From the NCBI GenBank assembly GCA_036504235.1, contig DASXVN010000046.1, forward strand, positions 141,933 to 205,932: a stretch of 64,000 nt of DNA. The letters run 5' to 3'. The stretch comes from Zipacnadum sp036504235. GTDB lineage: Bacteria; Armatimonadota; Zipacnadia; Zipacnadales; Zipacnadaceae. Of the stretch, positions 33,767 to 42,900 are shown in pieces. Position numbers and translations under genes: made by a program. Under the pieces are notes generated by a model. The model saw nothing but the letters and a program-made list of their open reading frames with translations, was not told the DNA's origin and did no database searches. How positions within the stretch are numbered: the first letter of the stretch is position 1; each line of letters opens with the position of its first letter.

Positions 33767-36700
33767 ATGCCCAAGCGGACCGACCTGCAGAAGATCATGA
33801 TTATCGGCTCGGGGCCGATCGTTATCGGCCAGGCCTGTGAGTTTGACTACTCCGGCGCCCAGGCCTGCAAGGCTCTGCGGGAGGAAGGCTATACCGTTGT
33901 TTTGATCAACTCCAACCCGGCGACCATCATGACCGATCCCGAGATGGCCGACCGGACCTACATCGAGCCCCTGACCCCCGACTCGGTCGCGCGGATTATC
34001 GCCGACGAAAAGCCCGACGCCCTCCTGCCCACTCTGGGCGGCCAGACCGGTCTCAACCTGGCTCTGGAACTGGCCGAAAGCGGCGTGCTCTCGCGCAATA
34101 ACGTCGAGCTGATCGGCGCCAAGCGCAAGGCTATCAAGAAGGCCGAGGACCGCGAGCTGTTCAAGGACGCCATGCTCGCCGCCGGTTTGGACCTGCCCCG
34201 CAGCGATTTCGCCATGAGTCTGCACGATGCCCGCCGCATCGCCGAGGAGATCGGCTACCCGCTGATTATTCGCCCCTCCGCTACCCTGGGCGGCACCGGT
34301 GGCGGCACCGCCAACAACCTCGAGGAGTTGGAGGAAGTCTGCGGCCGCGGCCTGGACGCCAGCCCCATGAACGAGGTGCTGATCGAGGAATCCGTGGTCG
34401 GCTGGAAAGAGTACGAGCTGGAGGTCATGCGCGACTCGCGGGACAACGTCGTCATTGTCTGCTCGATCGAGAACCTCGATCCCATGGGCATCCACACCGG
34501 CGACTCCATCACCGTGGCCCCGGCGCAGACGCTGACCGACCGCGAGTACCAGAAGATGCGCGACCAGTCTATCCGGGTCATGCGCGAGATCGGCGTGGAC
34601 ACCGGCGGCAGCAATATCCAGTTCGCCGTCAACCCCGAGGACGGGCGCATGGTGGTCATCGAGATGAACCCGCGCGTCAGCCGCTCCTCGGCGCTGGCCT
34701 CCAAGGCCACCGGCTTTCCCATCGCCAAGATCGCGGCCAAGCTGGCCGTCGGCTACACCCTGGACGAGCTGGTCAACGACATCACGCTGGAGACCCCCGC
34801 CTGCTTTGAGCCCAGCATTGACTACGTGGTCACCAAGATTCCCCGCTGGGCCTTCGAGAAGTTCCCCGGCGCGGACCCGCGGCTGATGACGCAGATGAAG
34901 TCTGTCGGCGAGGTCATGGCCATTGGCCGCACCTTCCCCGAGTCGCTGCAGAAGGCGATCCGCTCGCTGGAGATTGCCCGCTTCGGCCTGGGTGCGGACG
35001 GCAAGGGCGCGCACTACGACAAGCTCCAGCGCCCCGCGTTGGAGGAGCTGCTCACCATCCCGCATCCCGACCGCCTCTTCCAGCTCCGCAGCGCCCTGCG
35101 CGTGGGCATGACCGTAGCCGAACTCCACGAGATAACGGGGATAGACCCCTGGTTCCTCGAGCATATTTGGCGGATTGTCGAGATGCAGGACCAGTTGCGC
35201 TCCGTCAGCCGCGAGCACCCCCTGGAGGAGCTGACCGCCGATGACTTCCTCACCCTCAAACAGACCGGCTTCTCCGACCGGCAGATCGCGGTGCTGACCG
35301 ACAGCGAGGACGCCGCGGTCCGCGCCCGGCGCAAGGAACTGGGTGTCACGCCGGTGGTCAAGCTGGTGGATACGTGCGCGGCCGAGTTCGAGGCGCACAC
35401 GCCGTATTACTACCTCACCTACGAGCAGGAGGACGAGTTCCGCGCCTCCGAGCGCAAGAACATCCTCATCCTCGGTGGCGGCCCCAACCGCATCGGCCAG
35501 GGGATTGAGTTCGACTATTGCTGCGTTCACGCCGCCCTGGCCCTGCGCGATGACGGCTATGAGACCATCATGGTCAACTCCAACCCCGAGACGGTGAGCA
35601 CCGACTACGACACCTCCGACAAGCTCTATTTTGAGCCCCTGACCCTGGAGGACGTGCTCAACATCTGCGACAAGGAGCAGCCCTGGGGCGTCATCGTCCA
35701 GTTCGGCGGCCAGACGCCGCTGAATCTGGCGGAGGGCCTGGAGGCCAACGGCGTGCCGATCATCGGCACCTCCCCGGCCAACATCCGCCGCGCCGAGGAC
35801 CGCAAGAGCTTCCAGGAACTGGCCCAGAAGCTGGGCCTGCGCCAGCCCGTCAACGCCACCGCCGTCACCATCGAAGAGGCCCTCGAGGCCGCCGCGACGA
35901 TCGGCTATCCGCTGGTCGTCCGCCCCTCGTACGTCCTGGGCGGACGGGCGATGCGGGTGGTCTACAACGACGAGCAACTGGCGAAATACATGCAAATGGC
36001 CGTGGAGGCCGCGCCCAATCACCCCATCCTACTCGACGAGTTCCTGGAGGGCGCGATTGAGATTGACGTGGACGCCATCGCCGACGGCGAGCGCTGCGTG
36101 ATCGGCGGTATCATGGAGCATATCGAGGAGGCCGGGATCCACTCCGGCGATTCGGCCTGCGTCCTGCCCGCCTTCAGCCTGGCCGAGGATGAGCTGGTCA
36201 AGATCGAGCAGCAGACCAAGGCGCTGGCCCACGAGCTACAGGTCATCGGCCTGATGAACATCCAGTACGCTATCCGCAACGAGGAGCTATACATCCTGGA
36301 GGTCAACCCCCGCGCCTCCCGCACCATCCCCTACGTCAGCAAGGCCATCGGCGTGCCCCTGGCCAAGCTCGCCGCGCGGGTCATGGGCGGCAAATCCCTG
36401 AAGGAACTGGGCTTTACCCAGGAGGTCACCGTTTCGCACACGGCGGTCAAGGTGCCGGTCTTCCCCTTCAACAAGTTCAGCGGCGTGGACACGCTGCTGG
36501 GGCCGGAGATGAAATCCACCGGCGAGGTCATGGGCATAGACAACCACTTCGGCGCGGCTTTCGCCAAGGCCTATCTCGCCGCCGGCCAGCGCCTCCCCGA
36601 GCGCGGCACGGTCTTCATCAGCGTGCGCAACCGCGACAAGCGCGACATCATCTTCATCGGCAAGCGCCTGGCCGAGCTGGGCTTCCACCTGGTCGCCACC

Positions 36701-37033
36701 GAGGGCACGGCCAACGTCCTGCGCCGGGCGGAGGTGGAGGCGGAGGTCGTCTACCGCGTCTCCGACCCGCGCGGCCGCAACGTAATTGACCTGATCCGCG
36801 AGCGCCGCATCGGGCTAATCATCAACACCCCGCGCGGCGAGGACACCCGCGCCGACCACCGCCGCATCCGCGCCGAGGCGGTCATTTACGACATCCCGCA
36901 GATCACGACCATGGCGGGCGCCATGGTAGCCGTCCTGGGCATAGAGGCCCTCCAAAAAGGCGACCTGGAAGCCGCCCCGCTCCAGGAGTACCACGAGGCG
37001 ATCTGGCTACAGCACGCGGCGGCGGAGGACTAA
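33767..37033 (+). CDS. carB: carbamoyl-phosphate synthase large subunit
   Basis: The product is 1088 residues, close to the usual 1070. It makes carbamoyl phosphate from bicarbonate, ammonia (channelled from CarA glutamine) and two ATP, feeding pyrimidine and arginine synthesis in the cytosol. Two tandem ATP-grasp halves are evident. The first runs from [20 protein letters not shown] with [16 protein letters not shown] and [20 protein letters not shown]. The second starts at [19 protein letters not shown] with [16 protein letters not shown] and [20 protein letters not shown]. The C-terminal allosteric MGS-like domain begins near residue 940. The start follows AAGGAGCCTCC. carA is not adjacent, so the small subunit is encoded elsewhere. 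Flanked upstream by a clear promoter and dyad. Confidence 0.98.
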   Translation: MPKRTDLQKIMIIGSGPIVIGQACEFDYSGAQACKALREEGYTVVLINSNPATIMTDPEMADRTYIEPLTPDSVARIIADEKPDALLPTLGGQTGLNLALELAESGVLSRNNVELIGAKRKAIKKAEDRELFKDAMLAAGLDLPRSDFAMSLHDARRIAEEIGYPLIIRPSATLGGTGGGTANNLEELEEVCGRGLDASPMNEVLIEESVVGWKEYELEVMRDSRDNVVIVCSIENLDPMGIHTGDSITVAPAQTLTDREYQKMRDQSIRVMREIGVDTGGSNIQFAVNPEDGRMVVIEMNPRVSRSSALASKATGFPIAKIAAKLAVGYTLDELVNDITLETPACFEPSIDYVVTKIPRWAFEKFPGADPRLMTQMKSVGEVMAIGRTFPESLQKAIRSLEIARFGLGADGKGAHYDKLQRPALEELLTIPHPDRLFQLRSALRVGMTVAELHEITGIDPWFLEHIWRIVEMQDQLRSVSREHPLEELTADDFLTLKQTGFSDRQIAVLTDSEDAAVRARRKELGVTPVVKLVDTCAAEFEAHTPYYYLTYEQEDEFRASERKNILILGGGPNRIGQGIEFDYCCVHAALALRDDGYETIMVNSNPETVSTDYDTSDKLYFEPLTLEDVLNICDKEQPWGVIVQFGGQTPLNLAEGLEANGVPIIGTSPANIRRAEDRKSFQELAQKLGLRQPVNATAVTIEEALEAAATIGYPLVVRPSYVLGGRAMRVVYNDEQLAKYMQMAVEAAPNHPILLDEFLEGAIEIDVDAIADGERCVIGGIMEHIEEAGIHSGDSACVLPAFSLAEDELVKIEQQTKALAHELQVIGLMNIQYAIRNEELYILEVNPRASRTIPYVSKAIGVPLAKLAARVMGGKSLKELGFTQEVTVSHTAVKVPVFPFNKFSGVDTLLGPEMKSTGEVMGIDNHFGAAFAKAYLAAGQRLPERGTVFISVRNRDKRDIIFIGKRLAELGFHLVATEGTANVLRRAEVEAEVVYRVSDPRGRNVIDLIRERRIGLIINTPRGEDTRADHRRIRAEAVIYDIPQITTMAGAMVAVLGIEALQKGDLEAAPLQEYHEAIWLQHAAAED

Positions 37034-37225
37034 AGCCGTGGCCCTTTCCGGGTAGCACTGGCTTCCAAGCCTGTGTCCGCGCCGTGGCCGTTTCTCTCTC
37101 CCGCTTGCGGGGGAGAGTGGCCGCTGCGCCAGCAGCGGACGAGAGGGGGCGCCGTTGGCCGGCCACCCCTAACCCTGACCTATTAACTGGTGCGCCCCAT
37201 TCAATCGTTCAGGAGGCGGTGCTAG
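37034..37225. repeat. cluster of short hairpins (REP-like) in the carB downstream gap
   Basis: The 192-bp gap contains three stem-loops: GGCTT/AAGCC near 37060; CTCTCCCGC (37096-37104) against GCGGGGGAGAG (37107-37117); and CCGCTGC (37121-37127) with GCAGCGG (37132-37138). The combination resembles dispersed intergenic palindromic repeats, and the segment at 39880-39925 has the same style. It may also end the carB transcript, though no T-run is seen. Confidence 0.45.
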
Positions 37226-38539
37226 ATGCGACGCATTCTCACCCTCTTGTTCCTGACGGCGACGTTGGCGGCGACGGCAACGGTATCACGAGCGGAGCCG
37301 GTCCCCACTCTGGCGGAGCTAACCCAAGGGCTGCAGAAACGCCAGGAGGCCGCGAAGTACGTGGCGGGGGAGGCCATTCAGAAGCTGTATCGGTCGCAGC
37401 ATTGGTACGAATCAATGCGTGATTCATTACTGTCCGTCAATGCTTCCGTGGAAGGATGGGTGGTAGACAAGTACGACCGGGGCGAGTTCGCCCTCCGGTT
37501 TCGGCTGGGCGAAAGGGACGGGCGGTGGGAGACCCAGGCGCTGGTGTGGCCGGGGGAATGTGACTGGGGCTTTCGCCAGGACTTCAAACGCGCGCCGCTG
37601 GACACGTGGGACTGCTACGCCCGGACGATATGTCGAGACGGACTTCTGTATTGGCTCGTGCGCTCCGAGCAGCCGGCAGTGATGCGGGGAGAGGTTCGGG
37701 ACCCGGAGGGCGTATTGATGCCGTCGGGGGAGTACAGGTGGCCCAGCCAGCACCTGTCCCAACTGGGGGGAACCTGGGGCGGTCCCCGGAAGGAACCCTT
37801 CGCGACCTGGATTTGTCTCCCCTCGGGGGCCTGGGGGTGGGCGGACCGGACGAACGACAATCGTTACGCGGAACTCCCCGTGACGCCGGAGGTCCTGGAC
37901 GGCATCCTCTGCTTCTGCATGGCACAGGCTATTAGAAGGGACAAGAGCATCGCCGAGAATCGGTGCTGGGTCGCGCCCAGCCTGGGATATGCGATCTTGC
38001 GGCACGAAGCTATCTTCCTCAGCACGGATAACCCGCTCAAGGGCGTGCGCACGGTCAGGACGTGGATGGGTTTTCAGGCCTGTGAGGGAGGCCCGGCGCT
38101 ACCTAAGACTTACCGAGAGGACCGGTACGCCTATGAGCCCGGTCGCACGTCCCCCTGGGAGTCGAGCGAGGTGGTGCAGATGACTGACCTGAGCTGTACT
38201 CCGGACCCGGAACGGGCGATTCAGGATGAGTTGTACCCGCTCGGGGTGGTCAGCTTATTGCCGCCGGGGCAAGCAATGGTTGACGGCAAGCTGGTGAAGT
38301 TCGCGCCGGGAGAGGCGGGCGCCATTCACGGGGCGCGGGTGTCCAGTGTGCGCGGGAACGAGATGTGGGGCGGGGCTGTCAAGTTCATGAAGGAACCGCT
38401 GCCCCCAGACGAGCCGGTGCCGCCGCGGAACGCGGGAACAGCGCCGCCCACGACCTGGGTAGAGGACAACTCGGAGTATCTGAAGCCGCTGACCGGGGGA
38501 GAGATTACCGAGATTAACATGCGGTACGGGTTCCGATAG
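37226..38539 (+). CDS. secreted hypothetical protein
   Basis: The product is 437 residues, ATG behind AGGAGG (37211-37216), with signal peptide MRRILTLLFLTATLAATATV and a probable cleavage after SRA. The mature N-terminus is helical (LAELTQGLQKRQEAAKYVAG), then beta-rich (EFALRFRLGERDGRWETQAL), a pattern loosely like LolA-type lipoprotein-sorting or DUF-class periplasmic folds. The C-terminus is Pro-rich (EPLPPDEPVPPRNAGTAPPT). No catalytic motif is recognisable. It stands alone between carB and mtnA, followed by a nested hairpin. Confidence 0.6.
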   Translation: MRRILTLLFLTATLAATATVSRAEPVPTLAELTQGLQKRQEAAKYVAGEAIQKLYRSQHWYESMRDSLLSVNASVEGWVVDKYDRGEFALRFRLGERDGRWETQALVWPGECDWGFRQDFKRAPLDTWDCYARTICRDGLLYWLVRSEQPAVMRGEVRDPEGVLMPSGEYRWPSQHLSQLGGTWGGPRKEPFATWICLPSGAWGWADRTNDNRYAELPVTPEVLDGILCFCMAQAIRRDKSIAENRCWVAPSLGYAILRHEAIFLSTDNPLKGVRTVRTWMGFQACEGGPALPKTYREDRYAYEPGRTSPWESSEVVQMTDLSCTPDPERAIQDELYPLGVVSLLPPGQAMVDGKLVKFAPGEAGAIHGARVSSVRGNEMWGGAVKFMKEPLPPDEPVPPRNAGTAPPTTWVEDNSEYLKPLTGGEITEINMRYGFR

Positions 38540-38545
38540 GGAGTC

Positions 38546-38595
38546 GGGCCGGATACTTGCGGCGTTCGCTTTGCGAACGTCCTCGTATGCGGCCC
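38546..38595. promoter_or_regulatory. nested hairpin upstream of mtnA
   Basis: GGGCCGGATAC (38546-38556) pairs with GTATGCGGCCC (38585-38595) with a single mismatch. Inside it CGTTCGC (38563-38569) pairs with GCGAACG (38573-38579). The 50-nt structure sits 26 nt upstream of the mtnA ATG and could act as a leader structure or end the upstream transcript. Confidence 0.45.
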
Positions 38596-38621
38596 CTCCG
38601 TTCGAAGACCACCAACAAACC

Positions 38622-39704
38622 ATGACCACCATACCCCCCACCGTAACCTGGCTCGCCGCACCCGACGGCCCGGCCGTCCGGATGATTGACCAGACTCGCT
38701 TGCCGGGCGAGTTGGTTATGCTGGATTGCCGCACGATTGAGCAGCTTTGCGAGGCGATTGTCTCGCTGCGGGTGCGCGGGGCGCCGGCTATTGGGTGTGC
38801 GGCGGCGTTGGGGCTGTCTTTGGCCGCTCATCTTTCCCCCGCCGAGACGGTGGAGGCGCTGCTGGCCGATCTGGAGTCGGCGCGGGCGCTGCTGGCCGCC
38901 ACTCGGCCCACCGCCGTGAATCTCTTCTGGGCGCTGGACCGGGTCATGGATATTGCGCGGTTCTCGTCGCTGATTGATGCGGCGCGGATGCGGGACCGGA
39001 TTTTGCATGAGGCGCGCGAGATCGTGGCGGAGGACGTGGACCGCTGCCGGCGGATCGGCCTGGCGGGAGCGCCGCTGCTGCCCGCCGAGGGCCGGGTGCT
39101 GACCCACTGCAATGCGGGCGCTCTGGCGACCGGCGGCTACGGGACGGCGCTGGGCGTAATTCGCGCGGGCGTCGAGGCGGGGAAGAAGCTGCACGTCTGG
39201 GCCGACGAGACGCGGCCGCTGCTGCAAGGCGCGCGCCTGACCGCCTGGGAAATGCACGCGGAGGGCATCCCCTGCACGGTGCTGTGCGACAACGCGGCGG
39301 CCGTGCTGATGGCGCAGGGGCAGGTGGATTGCGTGATCGTGGGGGCGGACCGCATCGCCGCCAACGGGGACACGGCCAACAAGATCGGCACCTACGGCGT
39401 GGCCGTGCTGGCGCAGGCGCACGGGGTGCCCTTCTACGTGGCCGCGCCGCTCTCGACCCTGGACGCGCACACCGCCACCGGCGCCGAGATTCCCATCGAG
39501 CAGCGCCCGGAGACGGAGGTCAGCCTGGTGGCGGGTCGCCTCACCGAGCCGATCACGCCCGCCGGGGTGCCCTGCTACAACCCGGCTTTCGACGTAACCC
39601 CGGCCGCCCTGGTCACCGCGATCATCACGGAAAAGGGCGTCCTGCGCCCGCCCTACGAGCAGTCCATAGCCGAGGTCCTACGCCCGCCGGAGTTTGACGG
39701 GTAG
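38622..39704 (+). CDS. mtnA: S-methyl-5-thioribose-1-phosphate isomerase
   Basis: The product is 360 residues. It isomerises methylthioribose 1-phosphate to methylthioribulose 1-phosphate in the methionine salvage pathway, in the cytosol. Family motifs: RGAPAIGCAAALGLSLA, the catalytic Cys163 in VLTHCNAGALATGGYGTA, and the catalytic Asp243 in VGADRIAANGDTANKIGTY. These positions agree with the well-studied Bacillus enzyme (C160/D240). The ATG at 38622 (MTTIPPTVTWL) gives the normal length; the upstream frame adds 17 unrelated residues. No good Shine-Dalgarno precedes it. No SAM riboswitch was found. Other mtn genes are not in the window. A terminator hairpin follows. Confidence 0.95.
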   Translation: MTTIPPTVTWLAAPDGPAVRMIDQTRLPGELVMLDCRTIEQLCEAIVSLRVRGAPAIGCAAALGLSLAAHLSPAETVEALLADLESARALLAATRPTAVNLFWALDRVMDIARFSSLIDAARMRDRILHEAREIVAEDVDRCRRIGLAGAPLLPAEGRVLTHCNAGALATGGYGTALGVIRAGVEAGKKLHVWADETRPLLQGARLTAWEMHAEGIPCTVLCDNAAAVLMAQGQVDCVIVGADRIAANGDTANKIGTYGVAVLAQAHGVPFYVAAPLSTLDAHTATGAEIPIEQRPETEVSLVAGRLTEPITPAGVPCYNPAFDVTPAALVTAIITEKGVLRPPYEQSIAEVLRPPEFDG

Positions 39705-39713
39705 GGAGGACGC

Positions 39714-39862
39714 GGCCCACCCCGCCCTCGGCAGACCTCGGCACCCCTCCCGGCACGGGAGGGGCTTTTTGAGGCATTGGCGGCAGGGCCGCGGGACAGA
39801 CTATCCCTAAGCCCCTCCCCTGTGGGGAGGGGTGCCGAGGTCTGCCGAGGGCGGGGTGGGCC
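39714..39862. repeat. 149-bp element bounded by 38-bp perfect inverted repeats
   Basis: The arm at 39714-39751 (starting GGCCCACCCCGCC) is the exact reverse complement of 39825-39862. The 73-bp centre holds a terminator hairpin and a second GC-rich hairpin (CCCCTCCCC 39812-39820 with GGGGAGGGG 39824-39832). No ORF lies inside. It resembles a MITE- or REP/BIME-type intergenic repeat that has also been used as a terminator for mtnA. Confidence 0.75.
39744..39770 (+). terminator. rho-independent terminator of mtnA
   Basis: CCCCTCCCG (39744-39752), loop GCA and CGGGAGGGG (39756-39764) are followed by CTTTTT. It is 40 bp after the mtnA stop. Confidence 0.85.
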
Positions 39863-39879
39863 CGGCCGTTGTCCGTTCC

Positions 39880-39925
39880 CCCCTCTCCTGCGGGCGCTCG
39901 TCGGCGAGCGCCACGGAGAGGAGCC
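39880..39925. repeat. nested palindromic repeat next to the S55 gene 3' end
   Basis: GGCGCTCG pairs with CGAGCGCC around a short loop, enclosed by CTCTCC and GGAGAG arms. The layout resembles the hairpin cluster at 37096-37138 and points to a dispersed intergenic repeat family. Confidence 0.4.
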
Positions 39926-39946
39926 GGGGGTGAGGCCATCAGGGCC

Positions 39947-42900
39947 TTACCCCGCCGCCTTGGTCTCATCCTTCGCGGGTTTCTCCGGCGGCGTGGTTAC
40001 TTCCCCGGTCGCCAGGTCTATCTGCAGGTCGCAGTAGTTGCCGGCGGCGTCAATCGCGCGCACGATTATGGCCTTGGCGTCCGCGGGGAGCTGGGCGCGG
40101 GCGATGGTGAAGGACACCAGGGGCGCGCCGAAGAGCAGGCCGCCGGGGGCCGCCGCGGTCCAGACCGCCTCCTCGCCGTTGTCATCCTCCGCCTGCTTCC
40201 AGGCCACCGAAACTACGCCACTGCCCTCGTCGAGCGCCGTGCCGGACAGGTCGCCGGTCTTGAGGTCCGCCCCCGCGATCTTGAGCAGCATGGTGGGGCT
40301 CGCGTTGTCCACCAGGAGGTCGCTGATCAGCGCCTCCTGCGCGAGCCAGCCCACCGGGTTGCTGCGCCGGTCGTCGGTGACCAGGCGCACTTGATAGCGG
40401 CCTCCGGCGAGCTCCGAGGTGTCCCACTCATAGTCGGTGGCGGTCAGCGGTCCCGCGAGCTTCTTCCACTCCGCCGCACCGGAACGCGCGTAGACGTACG
40501 TGCTCAGGGCGTCCTCATCGTCATCGGAGGTTCCCCAAGTCAGCTTGACCTTGCCATGTACGGCGCTGCCCGGGTCGGGCGCCTTCGCGGTGAGCTTCGG
40601 GCGTTGGTTGTCGGGGAGGTAGGTTATCGTCAGGCGCTTGACCTCGGCCGCGGCCGGGGCGCTGGGCGCCGAGAAATGCAGGCGGTATTGCAGGTAGCGG
40701 GAGGCCGGCACCTCGGCCGGGCCGCCGTTGGCGCAGGGGCGGGACCAGGCGCTCCAGGTGCCGTCCACCGGGTCGGCGGTGTTGCCGGAGCGGCACTGGA
40801 CCTCCAGCGTCGTCTTGTCGGGCAGGGTGGCGTCCCAGGTGACCTTGCCCCACTGCGCCAGGCGCTCGGCGTCGAGCACCGTCGAGGTATAGGTACCCTC
40901 GCGCGCGCCGGTCAGTGTGCCGCCGAGAATCATTCCGGGGCTGTTGCCTAGGAGGTAGGCCTGCCCGTTGGGGGCGGTTACCAGCTTGCTGATGAAGTCC
41001 ACCGGGCTGTCGGTGAGCACGGTGGCTGTCTTCTCGGCGGAGCGGGCGAGCAGCACTTGCCCGTCGCTGGCGGTGCCGATGAGCACCCCCTCGGCGGTCG
41101 GCAGCAGCGCGTAGACCGGGGTGGAGGTGTCCTCCCAGACCGTGGTCGCGTGGCCGCTGGGGGAGATGCGCAGCACCTTGCCCTCCGGGGCGGTGCCGGC
41201 GTAGAGGTCCCCGGCGGCGTCTACCACCACGGAGGTCACGTCATTGTCCCCGGTGCCCTGGAGCGCTTGCACCTGCCCGTCGGCGCGGACCAGGTACACG
41301 CCGCCCTCCTGGGCGGTGCCGGCCACCAGGTCGGTCCCTCGCCAGGCCAGAGCCATGATGTGGTTGACCGGCAGCTTGGCCAGGGGGGTACACTTGCCCT
41401 CCGGGCTGATCTTGTACAGGACGCCCTCCGGCCCGGTGCCCGCGTAGAGCGTGCCGTCCGGGGCCAGCAGGAGCGACCAGATGTAGGTTACCGGCAGCTC
41501 GCAGAGCAGCTTGCTCTGGCCCTGCGGGGTGATCTGGAGAATCCGGCCCGGCGCGGTGGTGCCGGCCAGGATGGTGCCGTCGGGTCGGGCCGCGAGTGCG
41601 GTCAGGGCGAATTCGCCGGTGGCGCAGACCTGTTCGGGCCGGTCGCCCTTCACGCGGTACAGCCGGCCGCCGTCGGTGCTGACGTAGAGCGTGCCGTCGG
41701 GGGCGCAGGTGGCGGCCAGGAGGGTTTTGTCGGGCAGGCCGGCCTGGCGCTGGAAGGTCGGGACGAGCAGTACGCCGCCCTCACTGCCGATGCCGGTGCC
41801 GTGCGTCTCGCCCTCCTTGAAGTCGTCCTGAGTGCTCTGCGACCACTCTGTCGGCTGGCGTAGAACCTTGCCCACGCCCTCCTCCGCGGTGCGTTTCTCC
41901 TCGTCCGGCTTGCTGGTCTCCGGCTTGGCAGTCTCGTCGGGCTTCTTGGGCTTCTCCTCGGTCTGAGTGGCGTCGGGGGCCGGGGTCGCGGGCGTCACAG
42001 TGGTGTCCTTGCCCCCCGCGCCGGCTTGATCCTCCGGGCCGTCGGCCTGCTGGGGCGAGGCACCGCGCAGGCGGGCCGCGATATCCGGCCGCAGCCCCGC
42101 AGCCGCCCAGCGCAGGCTCGGCGGGGGATAGGCGGGCAGCTCCAACTCCGACTGCGCGGTCGGTTTGGCGGTCCAGACCATGCTGGGCTTCTCGCTGGGA
42201 GGGGTGGCGGGCGACTCGGCCTTCGCCGGGGCAGCCGCGCCTTCCGGCTTCTTTCCGGGCGTAGTGGCGGCGGCTGCCGGTCGCTCGCCGCGGCGATTCT
42301 CCACCGGGACGGTCAGCAGCGCCCCGCCATACAGCGCCCAGGGCAGCTTCTCCTTGACGCTGATCTCCTGGAAACCCTCACTGAGATTGAGCGGCACGGT
42401 GGCCGTAAGCAGCGCCTGGACCGACTGCGGCAGGTTGGGCAGGCGGACGCCGCCCACCGACATGCCGGCCACGGCGCCGGCCGCCATCACCAGTAGTTGG
42501 GTGTTGTCCTCGGTCTTCTCCCACTGGTGGAGCATCCCCTCCAGGGTATCGTAGTCGGGGGTCAGCACGCCCAGGTGGCCGCGCAGGGCCGGGGCCAAGG
42601 AGCCGCCGCACACGCCGATCTCCAGGTTGGTGGCGGGGAGGTCCACCGGCAGATCCAGCAGGATGCGCTTGTCCAGCGGCTGGCCGCCCCAGGGGCGGAC
42701 CACCACGTGGACCGCCAGGGGCTCGCCGGCCTTGGCGATCGCCTGCTCGGCATAGACGCGCTCAATCATCGCAGTCTCGTCGGTGCTGCGGAAGGAGGCG
42801 TCAATCTGCACCGACTTGACTCCCTGCGGCTGGTAGAGGTTGTAGCGGAACATGGCCACGCCCTCCAGAATTTCGCGGGACAAGTCCTGGAGCGGGGAGC

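Noticed and set aside
33578..36022. 814-codon open frame on the minus strand opposite carB
   Set aside because: carB is unmistakable on the plus strand; the antisense frame is an artefact of GC-rich third positions and has no ribosome site or family match.
38540..38621. SAM riboswitch before mtnA
   Set aside because: Only a nested hairpin is present; no SAM-I, SAM-II or SAM/SAH core sequence is visible.
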